Shown here one piece after another: positions 26,020-36,708 of a stretch of DNA of 64,000 nt. A model generated the notes under the pieces. It worked only from the letters and a program-made list of their open reading frames with translations, searched no databases and was not told the origin of the DNA. Source of the stretch: Sipunculus nudus (taxonomy: Eukaryota; Annelida; Sipuncula; Golfingiida; Sipunculidae). The position numbers and the translations under genes were made by a program. The DNA lies in contig CM049318.1 in NCBI GenBank assembly GCA_026874595.1, forward strand, positions 53,545,250 to 53,609,249. Direction: 5' to 3'. Positions within the stretch are counted from its first letter, which is position 1. Every line of letters starts with the position of its first letter.

Positions 26020-29000
26020 ATGACGGACCAGGCCGGGTCCGGGAAAAGGAAACGTGACGATTCGCCAGACCTGTTCGCTTCAAGCTCCAGCGAGACGGAG
26101 GGTAAGCTGCACTTCACGCTGTTTCGTTTTTCCGTTTACTCAGATCAGCTCATCATCAGTTTTACACTTAGATGTGTGTGTGTGTGTTAAACACCCACAA
26201 TATGTATCCATTCAAGGTCTGACAATAATTTATCGAGTGTCATCTTTCACTTAAAGTAACATCAATCAACTTACTATTACTGACAGTGACACTAGTACAC
26301 TGTTAATGAAGCATGAAACTGATCAGTGCATGAACAACGCCATTTTAGCCTATTGCTATTGCAAATATCACACCATGTAAGACCTTTTCCTTCATCTGTC
26401 ACACTTTGTTATGGTAAATGCAGATCCAGTCCCCTATAAATCTTCTCATTTGTTTATCAAGTTTGGTTGTTATCATTGTTTAAAATAATGATAAGACTTT
26501 AAGAAAGGCAATTAACAATGCCAGTGCAGTTGCTTGCAGATGTGGACCCTGAGCTTCAGTGTATACTTCACATCTGATATGAGATATTGCACTGTGTGTA
26601 TGGAAATATGTTTAAAAATTAATTATAAGTTTAAATGGAAAGTGTGTCTCACACTTTAAAATAAACATAGGAGAATTATCATCATTAAAAGTATGCACAT
26701 CATCAGGGTGCATAGAAAACTAAATCACATTTTTTTTCCAATCTTACAAGTGGGATGGTGAAAGAACGAGCAATACACATGGTGTACATAATAAAAAATA
26801 AGCCATACTAATGGAAAATGAATTTTTATTTCCGACTTTTTATTTTTGCAGGTCCATCCCAGGATTCCAGCAGTCAAGGCAGCAGCAGTGGAAAGACAGT
26901 GTCTCTGCTCAAAGGTAGGTAATATGATTATATATTATTTTCTGTTTTAATCATATATTAAGATTTTCTTTGACACTCTGTGTCAAATATATGTATGTAA
27001 ACACAGCAGATGATAATCACTAGGATGCATAAAGAAATAGTTTTTTTTTTAATTTTACAAATATAGTGGGATGAAACAACAAATTGCGTATAAAAAACAA
27101 GGTGTGCAAAATAATAATTTATTTCACATTCCTACTTGTAAGTAACATTTATTTTCTGTCCAATTTGCAGGTCCACTCCAGGATTCAAGCAGCCAAGGCA
27201 GCAGTAGTGGAAAGTCTGTGTCTCTGCTAAAAGGTAGGTAATGTAATAATTGTACTTTTTTTAGAGTTTTTCTTGTACACTCTTTGGCAAAGGATGCATA
27301 TATAGCAGAGGACTGTCACCAGGATGCTAAAGATAACTAAATTACATAAATATTTTCCCCCAAAATGTTACAGATGGAAGTTGCTTATGATAAACATGAG
27401 TGTGTTTCTTGCATACTCCATGCCAGAGTATGCACATTATTCAATTTACACCCATATACAAGTTCAAAATATTGTTGTATCCTTGGCCTTGTTAATTATG
27501 CACACAGTGTTCTAACATATCAGGTCAGCAGTGTATATTATGTTTAATGTATTTAAATAATTTTTTTGTTTATCACTTCAGCAGGCCCAGCAGGCTCATC
27601 TCAACATTCCAGTAGCCAAAGCAGTAGTAGTGAGAAGTCAGTTTCACTGCTTAAAGGTAAGCACAACAGTAACTTTATTGAATTAAGCCTGGCACAACTT
27701 TATGACTGTACCGAGTTAACTTAGACTGACACTGTTATTAAAAAGAGGGGAGTGGAACCTGTTTTTACCTTCAACTCTGTATTACTGGCACCTATTTTTG
27801 GTCATTATAGAAGGTCTCTTGCTTTTCCTACTACGGGCACCTCTCTTCCATGAAAAATATATTCTCCCGTCAGTGGCCTTAATTTTGAGGTTCTGCTATG
27901 TTTGTGTTTATTTAAAGCATCCAGATCAGTGTCAACTGGGTCACATGTCATTTAAATTCTGACAAACTGTTTGGGTGTCTGTGCATTTCATTGAGAATGT
28001 ATTTTCAATATTGTACCAGTATAGTGCAAATAGGCTAAACCTAATTAATTTTAACTTTCAAATTAAAGTGCAGTATTCAGTAAAAATGAATGTTTCACTG
28101 AGGCTTATTATTGTTGTGATGTTTTTTCAATTAACCATATTTGAACCATATTTGTCAGAATGCGACTAAGTAAATGCCCAGTGATATTTCCTTATCCGTG
28201 TCACCACTAAGAATGCACTGGTGTTGCTTTATTTAATATTACTACTAACAAAAGGTATAGTGAACTGTGGTATTATTATTAGAAGAGGCTGATAAATTGG
28301 CATCATATCATAAATGTATAGAAGAGGCAAGTAAATTGGCATGGTGTCATAAATGTGTACACATCTAAACAAGAAATGTTATCTAAGAATACCATACTGG
28401 AGATCCTCATAAAAATAAATGTTTCAGACACAATAAGATCTCATTTAATATTTATATTAAAACAGTAAACAATTACTTCTCTGCACCCACTAGGGTAAAC
28501 AGAATGGCCAGCCCTTGGCCTCTTTGGATGACAACTGTTTGAAAGTGGGGGTGGGACATATAGTCATTCCTTAGAAGCTAACCCTGTTTATATTGGGTAT
28601 TATCCTTAAATGTCAGCAGCATTTACATTGTAGTATATTTTGAAGTATTCATGATATTTTACTTACACTTTAAGTTTTATGCAAGTATATTTAAAGATTT
28701 AAAAATGACTGAAATAATAACAGTGTTTTTCAAATTTCATTTATTTGAACTGGTTTTATTTTTTTTCAGGACACCAGGTATCACTGCCCAAGCCTGACAG
28801 CAAGGAACACCCACTGGTAGTAAGCAGTTCCAGCCAGTCTGCAGAAGACCTTCCACAGGAAGACACAGACTGTGTGTGGTGCTTTAGCAGGCCAGATAGC
28901 CAGTGTCCGTACCATACCAGTCACAAAACACCCTCCAGTCCAAAGGCAGGAACCAGTACAGCAAGGGGCAATCAAGACTGTTTGTGGTGCAATCCTAAGC

Positions 29001-29146
29001 CAGACAGTCAGTGTCCGCACCATTCGGGTGGAGTGCCACCACTACCACTGCCGTCAAAACGGACCCAATTCTCAAGTGAAGAATACGACTGTCCTTTTTG
29101 TGATAGTAAAACTAAAGCCATCTGCCCTTTCAACAAGAAGAAATAG
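26020..29146 (+). CDS. Ser-rich, triple C-x2-C-x7-C-x2-H protein encoded upstream of RAG2L (five exons)
   Basis: Exons: 26020-26101, 26852-26914, 27171-27233, 27582-27656, 28770-29151, with TAG at 29144-29146. Every intron is GT-AG and phase 1. Exon 1 encodes an acidic/basic start with GKRKRDDSPDLF. Exons 2-4 are near-repeats of a QDSSSQGSSSGK...VSLLK module. Exon 5 encodes three zinc-type modules: DCVWCFSRPDSQCPYH, DCLWCNPKPDSQCPHH, and DCPFCDSKTKAICPF with Asn where the right arm has His. I know no family with this triple motif. The frame continues past the TAG in phase through the exon at 29695-29772 into the RAG2L kelch exon, and the TAG is also in the right arm. So it is either a separate third gene or an N-terminal extension of RAG2L closed by an old nonsense change. 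The frame is uninterrupted in this arm. Confidence 0.7.
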
Positions 29147-29694
29147 TCATGGTGAGATCTTTCTTAACAGTTTATTTTGTTGCATAGTTTCAGTCCTTAA
29201 ACATAATGTTCAATTGTTAGTGGAGTTCTTTTGATGATTTTGTAGACTTGACTTAATTGCTAGTCCATAGCAGCTGTAGGACATACATTTAGTATGGCAA
29301 TAATGCAGACTTTGCTAAAAAATAAGTCCGGCACAGTACAAGTCAAAGGTTTAATTAGTTATTGTCAGTAGGAAAAGCTAAATTTCTATTATCATTTCAC
29401 TGTAACAGAACCTTTTTATATTATTATTACACAAATCAGAAATGCGCAATCTGAAGAATGCATGGCTTTGCCATATGTGGAAGGGGGGGGGGGTTGAAGG
29501 CATACCCTAATAGAGGCAGACTGGCAGTCTGACTGGTACGGCCGTGTGTATGCATCAATTTATGTGTGCTTCAAGCTTTCTGTAAACTATTTTGTTTCAG
29601 ACATACATCAAAGACTTGAAAATAACTTAGTTTATAGACATCTATAAACACTAGCAGTTTGTTCTGAATTTATTTTTTTTTTAATTTTTTGTAG
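29147..29694 (+). other. intron between zinc-module exon and RAG2L exons
   Basis: Donor ATG|GTGAGA at 29152, acceptor TTTTTTGTAG at 29694. Contains a poly-G run at about 29484. Same organisation in the right arm (42017-42570). Confidence 0.6.
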
Positions 29695-29869
29695 TGTGAG
29701 CCAGATACATCCGAGACAAATCAACCATGGAAGATCAAAAGCTTACAGCAGCACACAACTGACAAAAGAAAAGTAAGTAGAAAGCGGCATGCACTTCATG
29801 TTGCGAATGCTGATGTATATCCTGCAGAAGGACACTCAGCATGTAAGATAAGTCCGAATCAGTGCGACC

Positions 29870-29938
<69 letters not shown>

Positions 29939-31141
29939 AAGGAGGGTGCCGGTTTACTGAGGACATGACTTGGTCTACAAGTTCCCACATTATCAGGTAT
30001 AAATTTTCTACAATGGGTGGAGATCTGGAGCTGAAAGAAGTCAAAGTGTTCAAAGAGACACATGGGGCCAATATACCACCATTGCTTAGCCCAAGTCTAG
30101 TAGAGGGAGAGACCAGTGGGACAAACCACCACCAGTTGATACTGTTTGGTGGTCTTGAACATGAGAGATATATACACACAAATGATCTATACATGCTGTC
30201 TTTGTCGGTTTCTGGACAAAATAATTAAATGACAGCCAGTCTTCATATGGGGCAGTCCCCTTCTGTCATGGGACCTGGCTTAGATTAGGTTCCTGTGCAA
30301 ACCGGGGATGTGCCATCAGGGCGATATGGGCGATCATTGACAAGAATTCAGTGGTGACATTGTGAACTATGCGGACCAGCTATTCAGGTCAACATGTGAT
30401 GACCAATGTGTGTACATATTGGAAGTCCAAGGCAACATAGCCAAATGGCAGAAGTTTCAAATGGGACCTGAGGTGACGAGAGCTTTTCACTCTGCGATTA
30501 TGGGCCCTAATCAAAATGTTTTCATCTGTGGGAGTATCAGAAATCTGGGCACAAACCCACAGCGGTTACCCATCACCCATGTCACTCTGTTGAAACTGTA
30601 TGATGGTGACATTGTCAGTTCAGTTTTGTTTAAAACTGGCAGTCCTACCCTGTACCTCTCTAGCCCTGCCATAAACATTGTAGGCACACAGATACTTGTG
30701 TATGGCGGGTATGGTTGTGATACCTCAGACGTAACTGGAGACAGGTATCCACCGGTTAGCAGTGCCCTGGTGACAATTGAGGGAGACTCGGGAGATTTTA
30801 AAATCACCCAGTTTGATGAACAATTTGCTTCAGCAGGTTGTTCTTTGATACAACTTGAACAAAATCTTTTCCTGATAGTAAGTGGGACATCTCAGGCTGT
30901 TAATGTCTTGAGCAAACAAATTTTGAAGCAGACACTTGTGCACATGACACTTGCAAAATTTCACAGTAAGCAGTATTACCAGTGTCTTGGATACAATGTG
31001 ACTTAATTTGTCAACAATGGTACCATCAGTTTTGTTTAAATCTTCTTCAGGTGCCCAAAGGTAAATACAAATATCCGAAATGTAAAAAAAAATCCAGAAA
31101 GAGGAAAGGTAAGCGCTAGGCCAAAGACCTGTTTCTACTAA
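29695..31141 (+). pseudogene. RAG2-like kelch protein, left copy
   Basis: Exon 29695-29772, an intron filled by (AT)n, then the main exon from 29937. RAG2 is the non-catalytic partner of RAG1, a six-bladed kelch propeller. Seen here: a kelch-type HHQLILFGGLEHERYIHTN block near 30130 that matches RAG2 blade structure, QNVFICGSIRN near 30515 and TQILVYGGYG near 30690. A Met at 29965 (MTWSTSS) could be its own start. Damage in this copy: Lys to TAA at 30226-30228, TAG near 30285, and a 44-bp deletion at about 30350, which removes a GGAM-type blade motif present in the right arm. TAA also follows GYNVT at 31004-31006. The tail is basic and ends TCFY. No PHD finger is visible, as in lancelet ProtoRAG and unlike vertebrate RAG2. 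Confidence 0.85.
29872..29936. repeat. (AT)n microsatellite in RAG2L intron
   Basis: About 64 bp of TA in the left arm; only about 14 bp at the matching site in the right arm (41829-41842). It has expanded or contracted since the arms split. Confidence 0.95.
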
Positions 31142-31169
31142 GATTTCAAATGCCTATGTTTATTACATT

Positions 31170-31427
31170 TCAATTTTTTGTATTGTCTGTATCAGATTTT
31201 ATTCTGTAATGTATCTTCAACTTGCTTGAGATGTTGCCATACATATTTCTTTTCTCAAAGGTATTTATTTTCAAATGAAGGGCATCAGTGTGAAATGTAT
31301 TTTTTGTAATTGCATCTTTGAATTTACTATTCAATATACAAGAATGAAATGTTAAGGCTGTTCTGAGGATTTTTTTAAAGTACTTTATTTTTAATATCTT
31401 GGACTTTTTCTGGTCTAAATGTGCCAA
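31170..31427 (-). other. conserved open frame of unknown status (left copy)
   Basis: 85 codons on the RAG1L strand between the two genes; the partner on the right is 40298-40576. Both share a LRTALTFHSCILNSKFKDAI segment and the same stop. The first ~20 codons differ because one base is gained or lost, so the start is not conserved. No family recognised; it may simply be conserved DNA antisense to RAG2L 3' sequence. Confidence 0.25.
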
Positions 31428-31639
31428 ACATTTGTGAAAACTTGCTCATGTGAATATTTAATTGTTCCTATGTGTATGTTAATTTTTTTTAATATATACT
31501 TAGAATATTAGATCACATTCAAATCCTCTGGGCAGGTTTTACAAATTGCTTATTTCAAGTAAATGTACCCAGCATGCAGCATAGTATATACTTTATAAGC
31601 AGGGTATTTTGTGTTCCTCACTGCTTTTCTTTTATGCAG

Positions 31640-31791
31640 ATATATGCCACACTAGTAAACATTCCATCAAGAGGTTATGGAAGAATAACCTGGATCAAGC
31701 ATATTGGCATATTCTAAAACTTTCAGACATCCACACCAGTGATGAATTTGAAACAGTCTTGGATAAATATAAACTGGTAAAGATAGGATGA
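31640..31791 (+). other. candidate terminal exon of RAG2L or small gene (left copy)
   Basis: Follows a TTTTATGCAG acceptor and encodes CHTSKHSIKRLWKNNLDQAY and on to DKYKLVKIG before TGA. The right arm (39956-40107) has the same acceptor and stop but a TAA replacing the Leu after KR. No family recognised. It could be the last exon of a RAG2L transcript. Confidence 0.35.
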
Positions 31792-32028
31792 TTTCATGGC
31801 CACTGATTTCTTGCTCACATAAAATTTTTCTATTGTTTCTTACATTAAATTAAAAACTAAATATAGAGAAGTAAAGAAGTTCAAAACATAAGCAACAGCT
31901 GAGTGATTTATTTCCTTTACCTCCAATTATAATATCTGGTTCACAAGGTATCACTTGCATGAAGCTTAAACTGATAACATTTGGTAAAGACGAAAAAGAA
32001 AAATATATATAGATATTTACGTCAATAA

Positions 32029-32476
32029 GACATGCTCAGATCTCAAAACAAGTCAGTATTTTGTATGCTTTACAGCTCATACTCATAATATTTTACATGT
32101 ATATTGTTACATATTTATTATTTATAGGTTGTAAACAAGTGAACGGGTTACACATATCAACTGAATCCATATATACACGTCAATATGACATACTGAGATC
32201 ACAAAACGAGTCAGTATTTTGTACGCTTTACAGCTCATACTCATAATCTTGTCATATATATTGTTACATATTTATTATTTATAGGTTTTATAACAAGCGA
32301 GCAGGTTTCTCATATTACATTCACACATATCAATATGACATACTTAGATCTCAAAACAAGTCAGTATTTTGTATGCTTTACAGGTCATACTCATAATATT
32401 GTACATGTGTATTGTTACATATTTATGATTTCTAGGTTGTAAACAAGTGAACGGGTTACATTTATCAAGTGATATA

Positions 32477-32515
<39 letters not shown>

Positions 32516-33030
32516 CTCTGAAGAAAAACAACACTATTAATTCACAACAGACTGTTTCACCATTCCATTTCGAAACTCTACTCTACTCTATATATATATA
32601 TATATATATATACGTCAATATGACATGCTCAGATCTCAAAACGAGTCAGTACTTTGTACGCTTAACAGCTCATACTCATAATATTGTCATATATATTGTT
32701 ACATATTTATTATTTATAGGTTTTACAACAAGCGAGCAGGTTTCTCATATTACATTTACACATATCAATATGACATACTTAGATCTCAAAACAAGCTAGT
32801 ATTTTGTATGATTTACAGGTCATTCTCATAATATTGTACATGTATATTGTTACATATTTATGATTTATAGGTTTTAACAAGTGAACAGGTTACATATATT
32901 AAGTGATATAAACATATATATAAATACGTCAATATGACATGCTCAGATCTCAAAACAGTCAGTATTTTGTATGCTCAACAGCTCATACTCATAATTTTGT
33001 ACATGTATATTGTTACATATTTATTATTTA
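32029..33030. repeat. tandem repeat between convergent RAG2L and RAG1L, left arm
   Basis: Six diverged units of roughly 150-165 bp. Each has GACATRCT(C/T)AGATCTCAAAAC followed by GTCAGTATTTTGTA and TGTTACATATTTATTATTTATAGG, with starts near 32029, 32187, 32336, 32621, 32769 and 32934. The larger gap holds (AT)n and the inverted 50-bp motif (32511-32560), both absent from the right arm. Confidence 0.8.
32511..32560 (-). repeat. 50-bp motif, copy 3 of 3
   Basis: Reverse of the motif at 12821 and 13017 with few changes, sitting between two (AT)n tracts (about 32480-32513 and 32590-32611). Present in the left arm only, so it arrived after the arms formed or was lost from the right. Confidence 0.8.
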
Positions 33031-33565
33031 TAGGTGATGTGACCATCTTAGATCATATTTGAGTTGAGAAGTGTTGTACGTATTTATGCATTTTTCATAG
33101 AATTATAGGGATAAGGTACATTTACACACATACATTTTTTGGCATAAAAACAAAATATTTTGTGATACATTTGAAGTCCATACATGATAATATAATATTC
33201 AAATATCTCAAAGGTCATATCATTATGTATTGCATACACTTTACATACCAAAATGGTGCTGTACATGTGTTTTTATAGTGTATAAGTAGTTTGACATTTT
33301 CTTTTCAGAAGATATATTAGTATTGTATATGAGTTTGCATACTTTAGTTAGCACTACGTTTTACATATATATATATATTCAAGTGTTTTCATATTTTCTG
33401 TATCAAGTCAATAAATGTGTAATTGTTTTGTATCACAATATTTTGCTTATGCTTCAGTGATTAAAACCATTTTCTATCTCATGTTGCTAAAAAAGATAAT
33501 GCTGATACAATGTGATTATTAAATCATTTTTAATGCACATGTTTTGTCTGTTGTGCAAGTGAAAA

Positions 33566-36450
33566 TCAAAAGATCTCATCTGACAGGCTCACTTGGATTT
33601 CCTTTGGGCAGGTTAGTTTATTATGTCCTGTGTTCCCACATGTTCCACATTTGTATTTCTGATGTGTCACTGTGGAGAGTGTCTGAAGGCTTGGTGAACT
33701 GTATAGCCAGTGAAATTTCAGGACATGCACTAATCCCTGATGTGTACTTCCCTTCGCTGATAGGTTTTTTCTGATATGCCTGAAGAGTTTATTTCCTACC
33801 TCCAGACCCTCTCCGCTCATTCCACCTATTGTGTGCAGGGAACTTTCATCGGATAGTAGTTCTTGTACATGTTCCACCAATTTGTGCATGTAGTTAGGCC
33901 ATTTGGCAAATTCAAAGTTTTCCTTCATCATTTTAGCAAATGACACTGCTATAGCTTTGTATCCACAAATCATGGCATGTGTTGGTTTGCTTGACCTGTA
34001 AACTTGTCTCATTTGGCGAAATTTGTCCATCACCAATAAAAAAAATTTTCTTGTCAGGTCCATCCTTGATAAGTGCAGCAACCTTGTTTGCATTCTCTGC
34101 CTGGAACAGCATCCTGGCATAATTTCCAGGCATTAGTATAATTTCAACACTGCCAATCTCCCTTCTGATGTGTTTATCAAATTTGGCCTCTGCATCTGCC
34201 AGGTTTGGTTTGATGGCAGCAGTCTCCTCCCATTGCCTTATGCCAGCAATCAATCTGATGATCAACTTCTTAAAAAACCTTGCCATGTTAATGTCTGCAT
34301 GGGTTGCATCTAGCATGCGTTCGTTTGGCTGAGACATGAGCAGTGGCACAGATTTCACCCCCTATGCCACTTTAGACATGACCTTGGTGCCAAGGTTGTC
34401 AGGATTGGCCTTCAGATAATCAGCTAAATAATGGGTTTCTTCCCTAGTTCTAACTATCTTGAAATCCTCCACATACTCTCTTGCTGAATGTTCTGTTGCA
34501 TGGCAAAGGGTGCAAATAAAACTTGACCCGGCACCCTGGAGTCCACCAAATGCACGGTCATATTTCTCATCTTCCATTGGTGAGAAAAAAAAAACAAACT
34601 CATATTACCTAAATAGGTTTTCTTTAACTTTAACAGACAGGAGTTTATTCCTTGAAGACGTCCTTTCAGTTTCAATAGGTGCAAGACAGATGGTTGCAGC
34701 AGACTTGTTGTTTTCATCAGCAAGTGCCTCCAGCAATGGACGGTTGGAACGGACTGAATTAGGTGTCTCACACTCGTACACAACAAATTTTTTGCCATCC
34801 ATATTAACATGTATTTCAAGTATACAAAAAGCAAATTGAAATGTTTTATCAGGCAATTTTCTGTTACCTTTCTCCTTATAAACAGAGCATTCCCCCATGC
34901 CATCTCTTCCATCTTTTATCACTGCTGTGAGCACTGCATCATGACTATCAAACTCCAGCATGTCCAGCCCTTCCTCTACCATAGGGTAAAATTCTTTTAA
35001 TGTTGAGGCCAATGCATCTGGATAGTGCCACCTCAGGCCTTTGCAGTTTGGAGGTAACAGTTCTGGAAATCCTGTTGAGAAATTTGCCATCACATCAACA
35101 GGCCTTGAATCCTTGGCAGGATTATGCTCAAAAGTCATATCATGTTCAGGGTCTGTTAAATTGTACTCACAAGCAGGGGGCACTAATTCAGCCTCAACCT
35201 TATTCAGTTCATCAGGGCTTGGAATCACAGTGTCATGTTTATGCTTTAAAATCTCATACTGTCTTCTGTACTTGGACTTACTCTGAAGACTCTCAACCCT
35301 TATTGCTAAGCTTTCTTTGGCTGTCATCTTACTTGATCCCATGGAATCCCACATATCCTGCAGTTTTAATGACAACTCAGTTTCATCCTGTAACTGAAGT
35401 TCATTTTTCAACATGAAAAATTAAACATCAACAATGTTTTCATAATGTTCAGTGCAATAGGAACGAACACTGTAGATCAAGTTCTTGATTCTATCCCTTT
35501 TCACACACCCTGGGTTTGCCTGGTTCAAGTTCATTTTTGTATCTCTTGGTCTGACAGAACGTTTCCTTGGCTCAGCTAGTAAAGCTCTGCTATACCTGCC
35601 ATAGGTACATATTTTTTCATGTTCACACAATTTATCAAACTTAAATTCTTTCTTACAACCTTTGTCAACATATCTGCACTTAACATGAATTTCTTCTGTC
35701 ACCATGGATACCATATGTGTAGCATCATATAAGTCATCATCCCCCATGACTGATCTGCATATTGGGCAAGCACCGCCATTACTAAGTAGACCTCTAACAC
35801 ATGTATAACAAAGAATATGTTTACATGATGTTATAAAGCGCTGTTTGTTACCACCTATGCATTCACAATATCCACATTTAACTCTGGCAGCAATGTGTTT
35901 TTCTACACACCTATCATATCTCACGTGTGTCTCACATGCCAATTTGTCTTCGGTTTGAAATGTCCCTGACCTGGAGATGTTGTTGCAAACAGTTTCAGTT
36001 TTTTTCCTTGCAGGAGGTGTGGTTGCCTTTCTTTCTAGGCTAGTAGGACTGGTTACCTTAGGTGTTTTTTTTTTGGGGGGGTGTTTTTCTCGGTGTTTTC
36101 CTCTTCTCCCAACCACAGATATTACAATTTCCAGAATGAGGCTCAAAATGAAAAACCTCAGTTATTCTTGTAGAAATCCTTTTTCTGTCTCACCTTCCCT
36201 TCTTAACCCTGTGCAGCATTCGGTCACAAGACAGACAAATAAATGGGGGATGAACACCTTGAATATCATTGTCCAGGTCATAATTGAAATGAAAAGCAAT
36301 GGTGCTTTTATAGTCTGAAATTGGAACGAGATTTCTCCCTTGTACTTGGCTGGTGGGCTTTCCACAAACTCGACAGTGAAGTAACAACTTTTTGATATGG
36401 TCATCAGGAATATCCCTTCTGCTAGATTCAGCTGATAGGCTCTCCATCAT
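33566..36450 (-). pseudogene. RAG1-like transposase, left copy, full length but broken
   Basis: About 960 codons, close to vertebrate RAG1 (about 1040). In order: an N-terminal zinc region (HCRVCGKP, then GVHPPFICLSCDRMLHR, then HSGNCNICG); a C3HC4 RING (CGYCEC, SCKHILCYTC, ACPICRS) with a following Cys/His finger; the core with RDGMGEC (first Asp, codon 34902-34904), MEDEKYDRA (second Asp, 34569-34571) and SGEGLEVGNKLFRHIRK (Glu, 33809-33811); and a C-terminal CGTCGNTGHNKLTC knuckle. These match RAG1 D600, D708 and E962. Lesions: TGA 36190-36192, frameshift in the T10G7 tract 36065-36081, TAA 35421-35423, TAA 34605-34607, TAG 34362-34364, and +1 in the A8T4 tract near 34040. The main body has no obvious intron. 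An acceptor-like TTTATTTTCAG just before the ATG suggests a lost 5' exon. Converges with RAG2L. Confidence 0.93.
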
Positions 36451-36708
36451 ATTCTAATATTTCTCTGAAAATAAAAAAGTTAAACATATTTTGGAATGTT
36501 ATATATATAGGGGAATATTTTATAAACCTACACAAATAAGGCCAAAAAATTTAAAGGTATGATTCTCAGGCACCGCCCGCATTAATTTTAAACCCCCGCA
36601 TCAAAAAATTTATTTTGATTTTCAACAGAAACTTACCGATTTTGAGTTTCAGCCGCTAGGATATTTCGTTCAAGTAGATAAAATCATACAATTTCCTTTG
36701 TTATGGAA
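36451..36708. repeat. junction between the two arms, with interspersed-repeat sequence
   Basis: Contains GGTATGATTCTCAGG (near 36556) and, near 36664, a TTCGTTCAAGTAGATAAAAT block ending CAATTTCCTTTGTTAT. Both recur around 58200-58420, the first in inverted sense, and a GCGGGCGG stretch is shared with about 50030. Homology to RAG1L begins just after, at about 36709. No terminal repeat like that at 25743 is present. Confidence 0.55.

Noticed and set aside
34459..34839. 126-codon frame antisense to the left RAG1L, repeated at 37052-37399
   Set aside because: Mirror shadow of the RAG1L core in both arms.
36451..36708. Possible RAG1-side terminal repeat in the junction
   Set aside because: No sequence like the CACTTACAAATG end in either orientation; the region matches an interspersed repeat instead.
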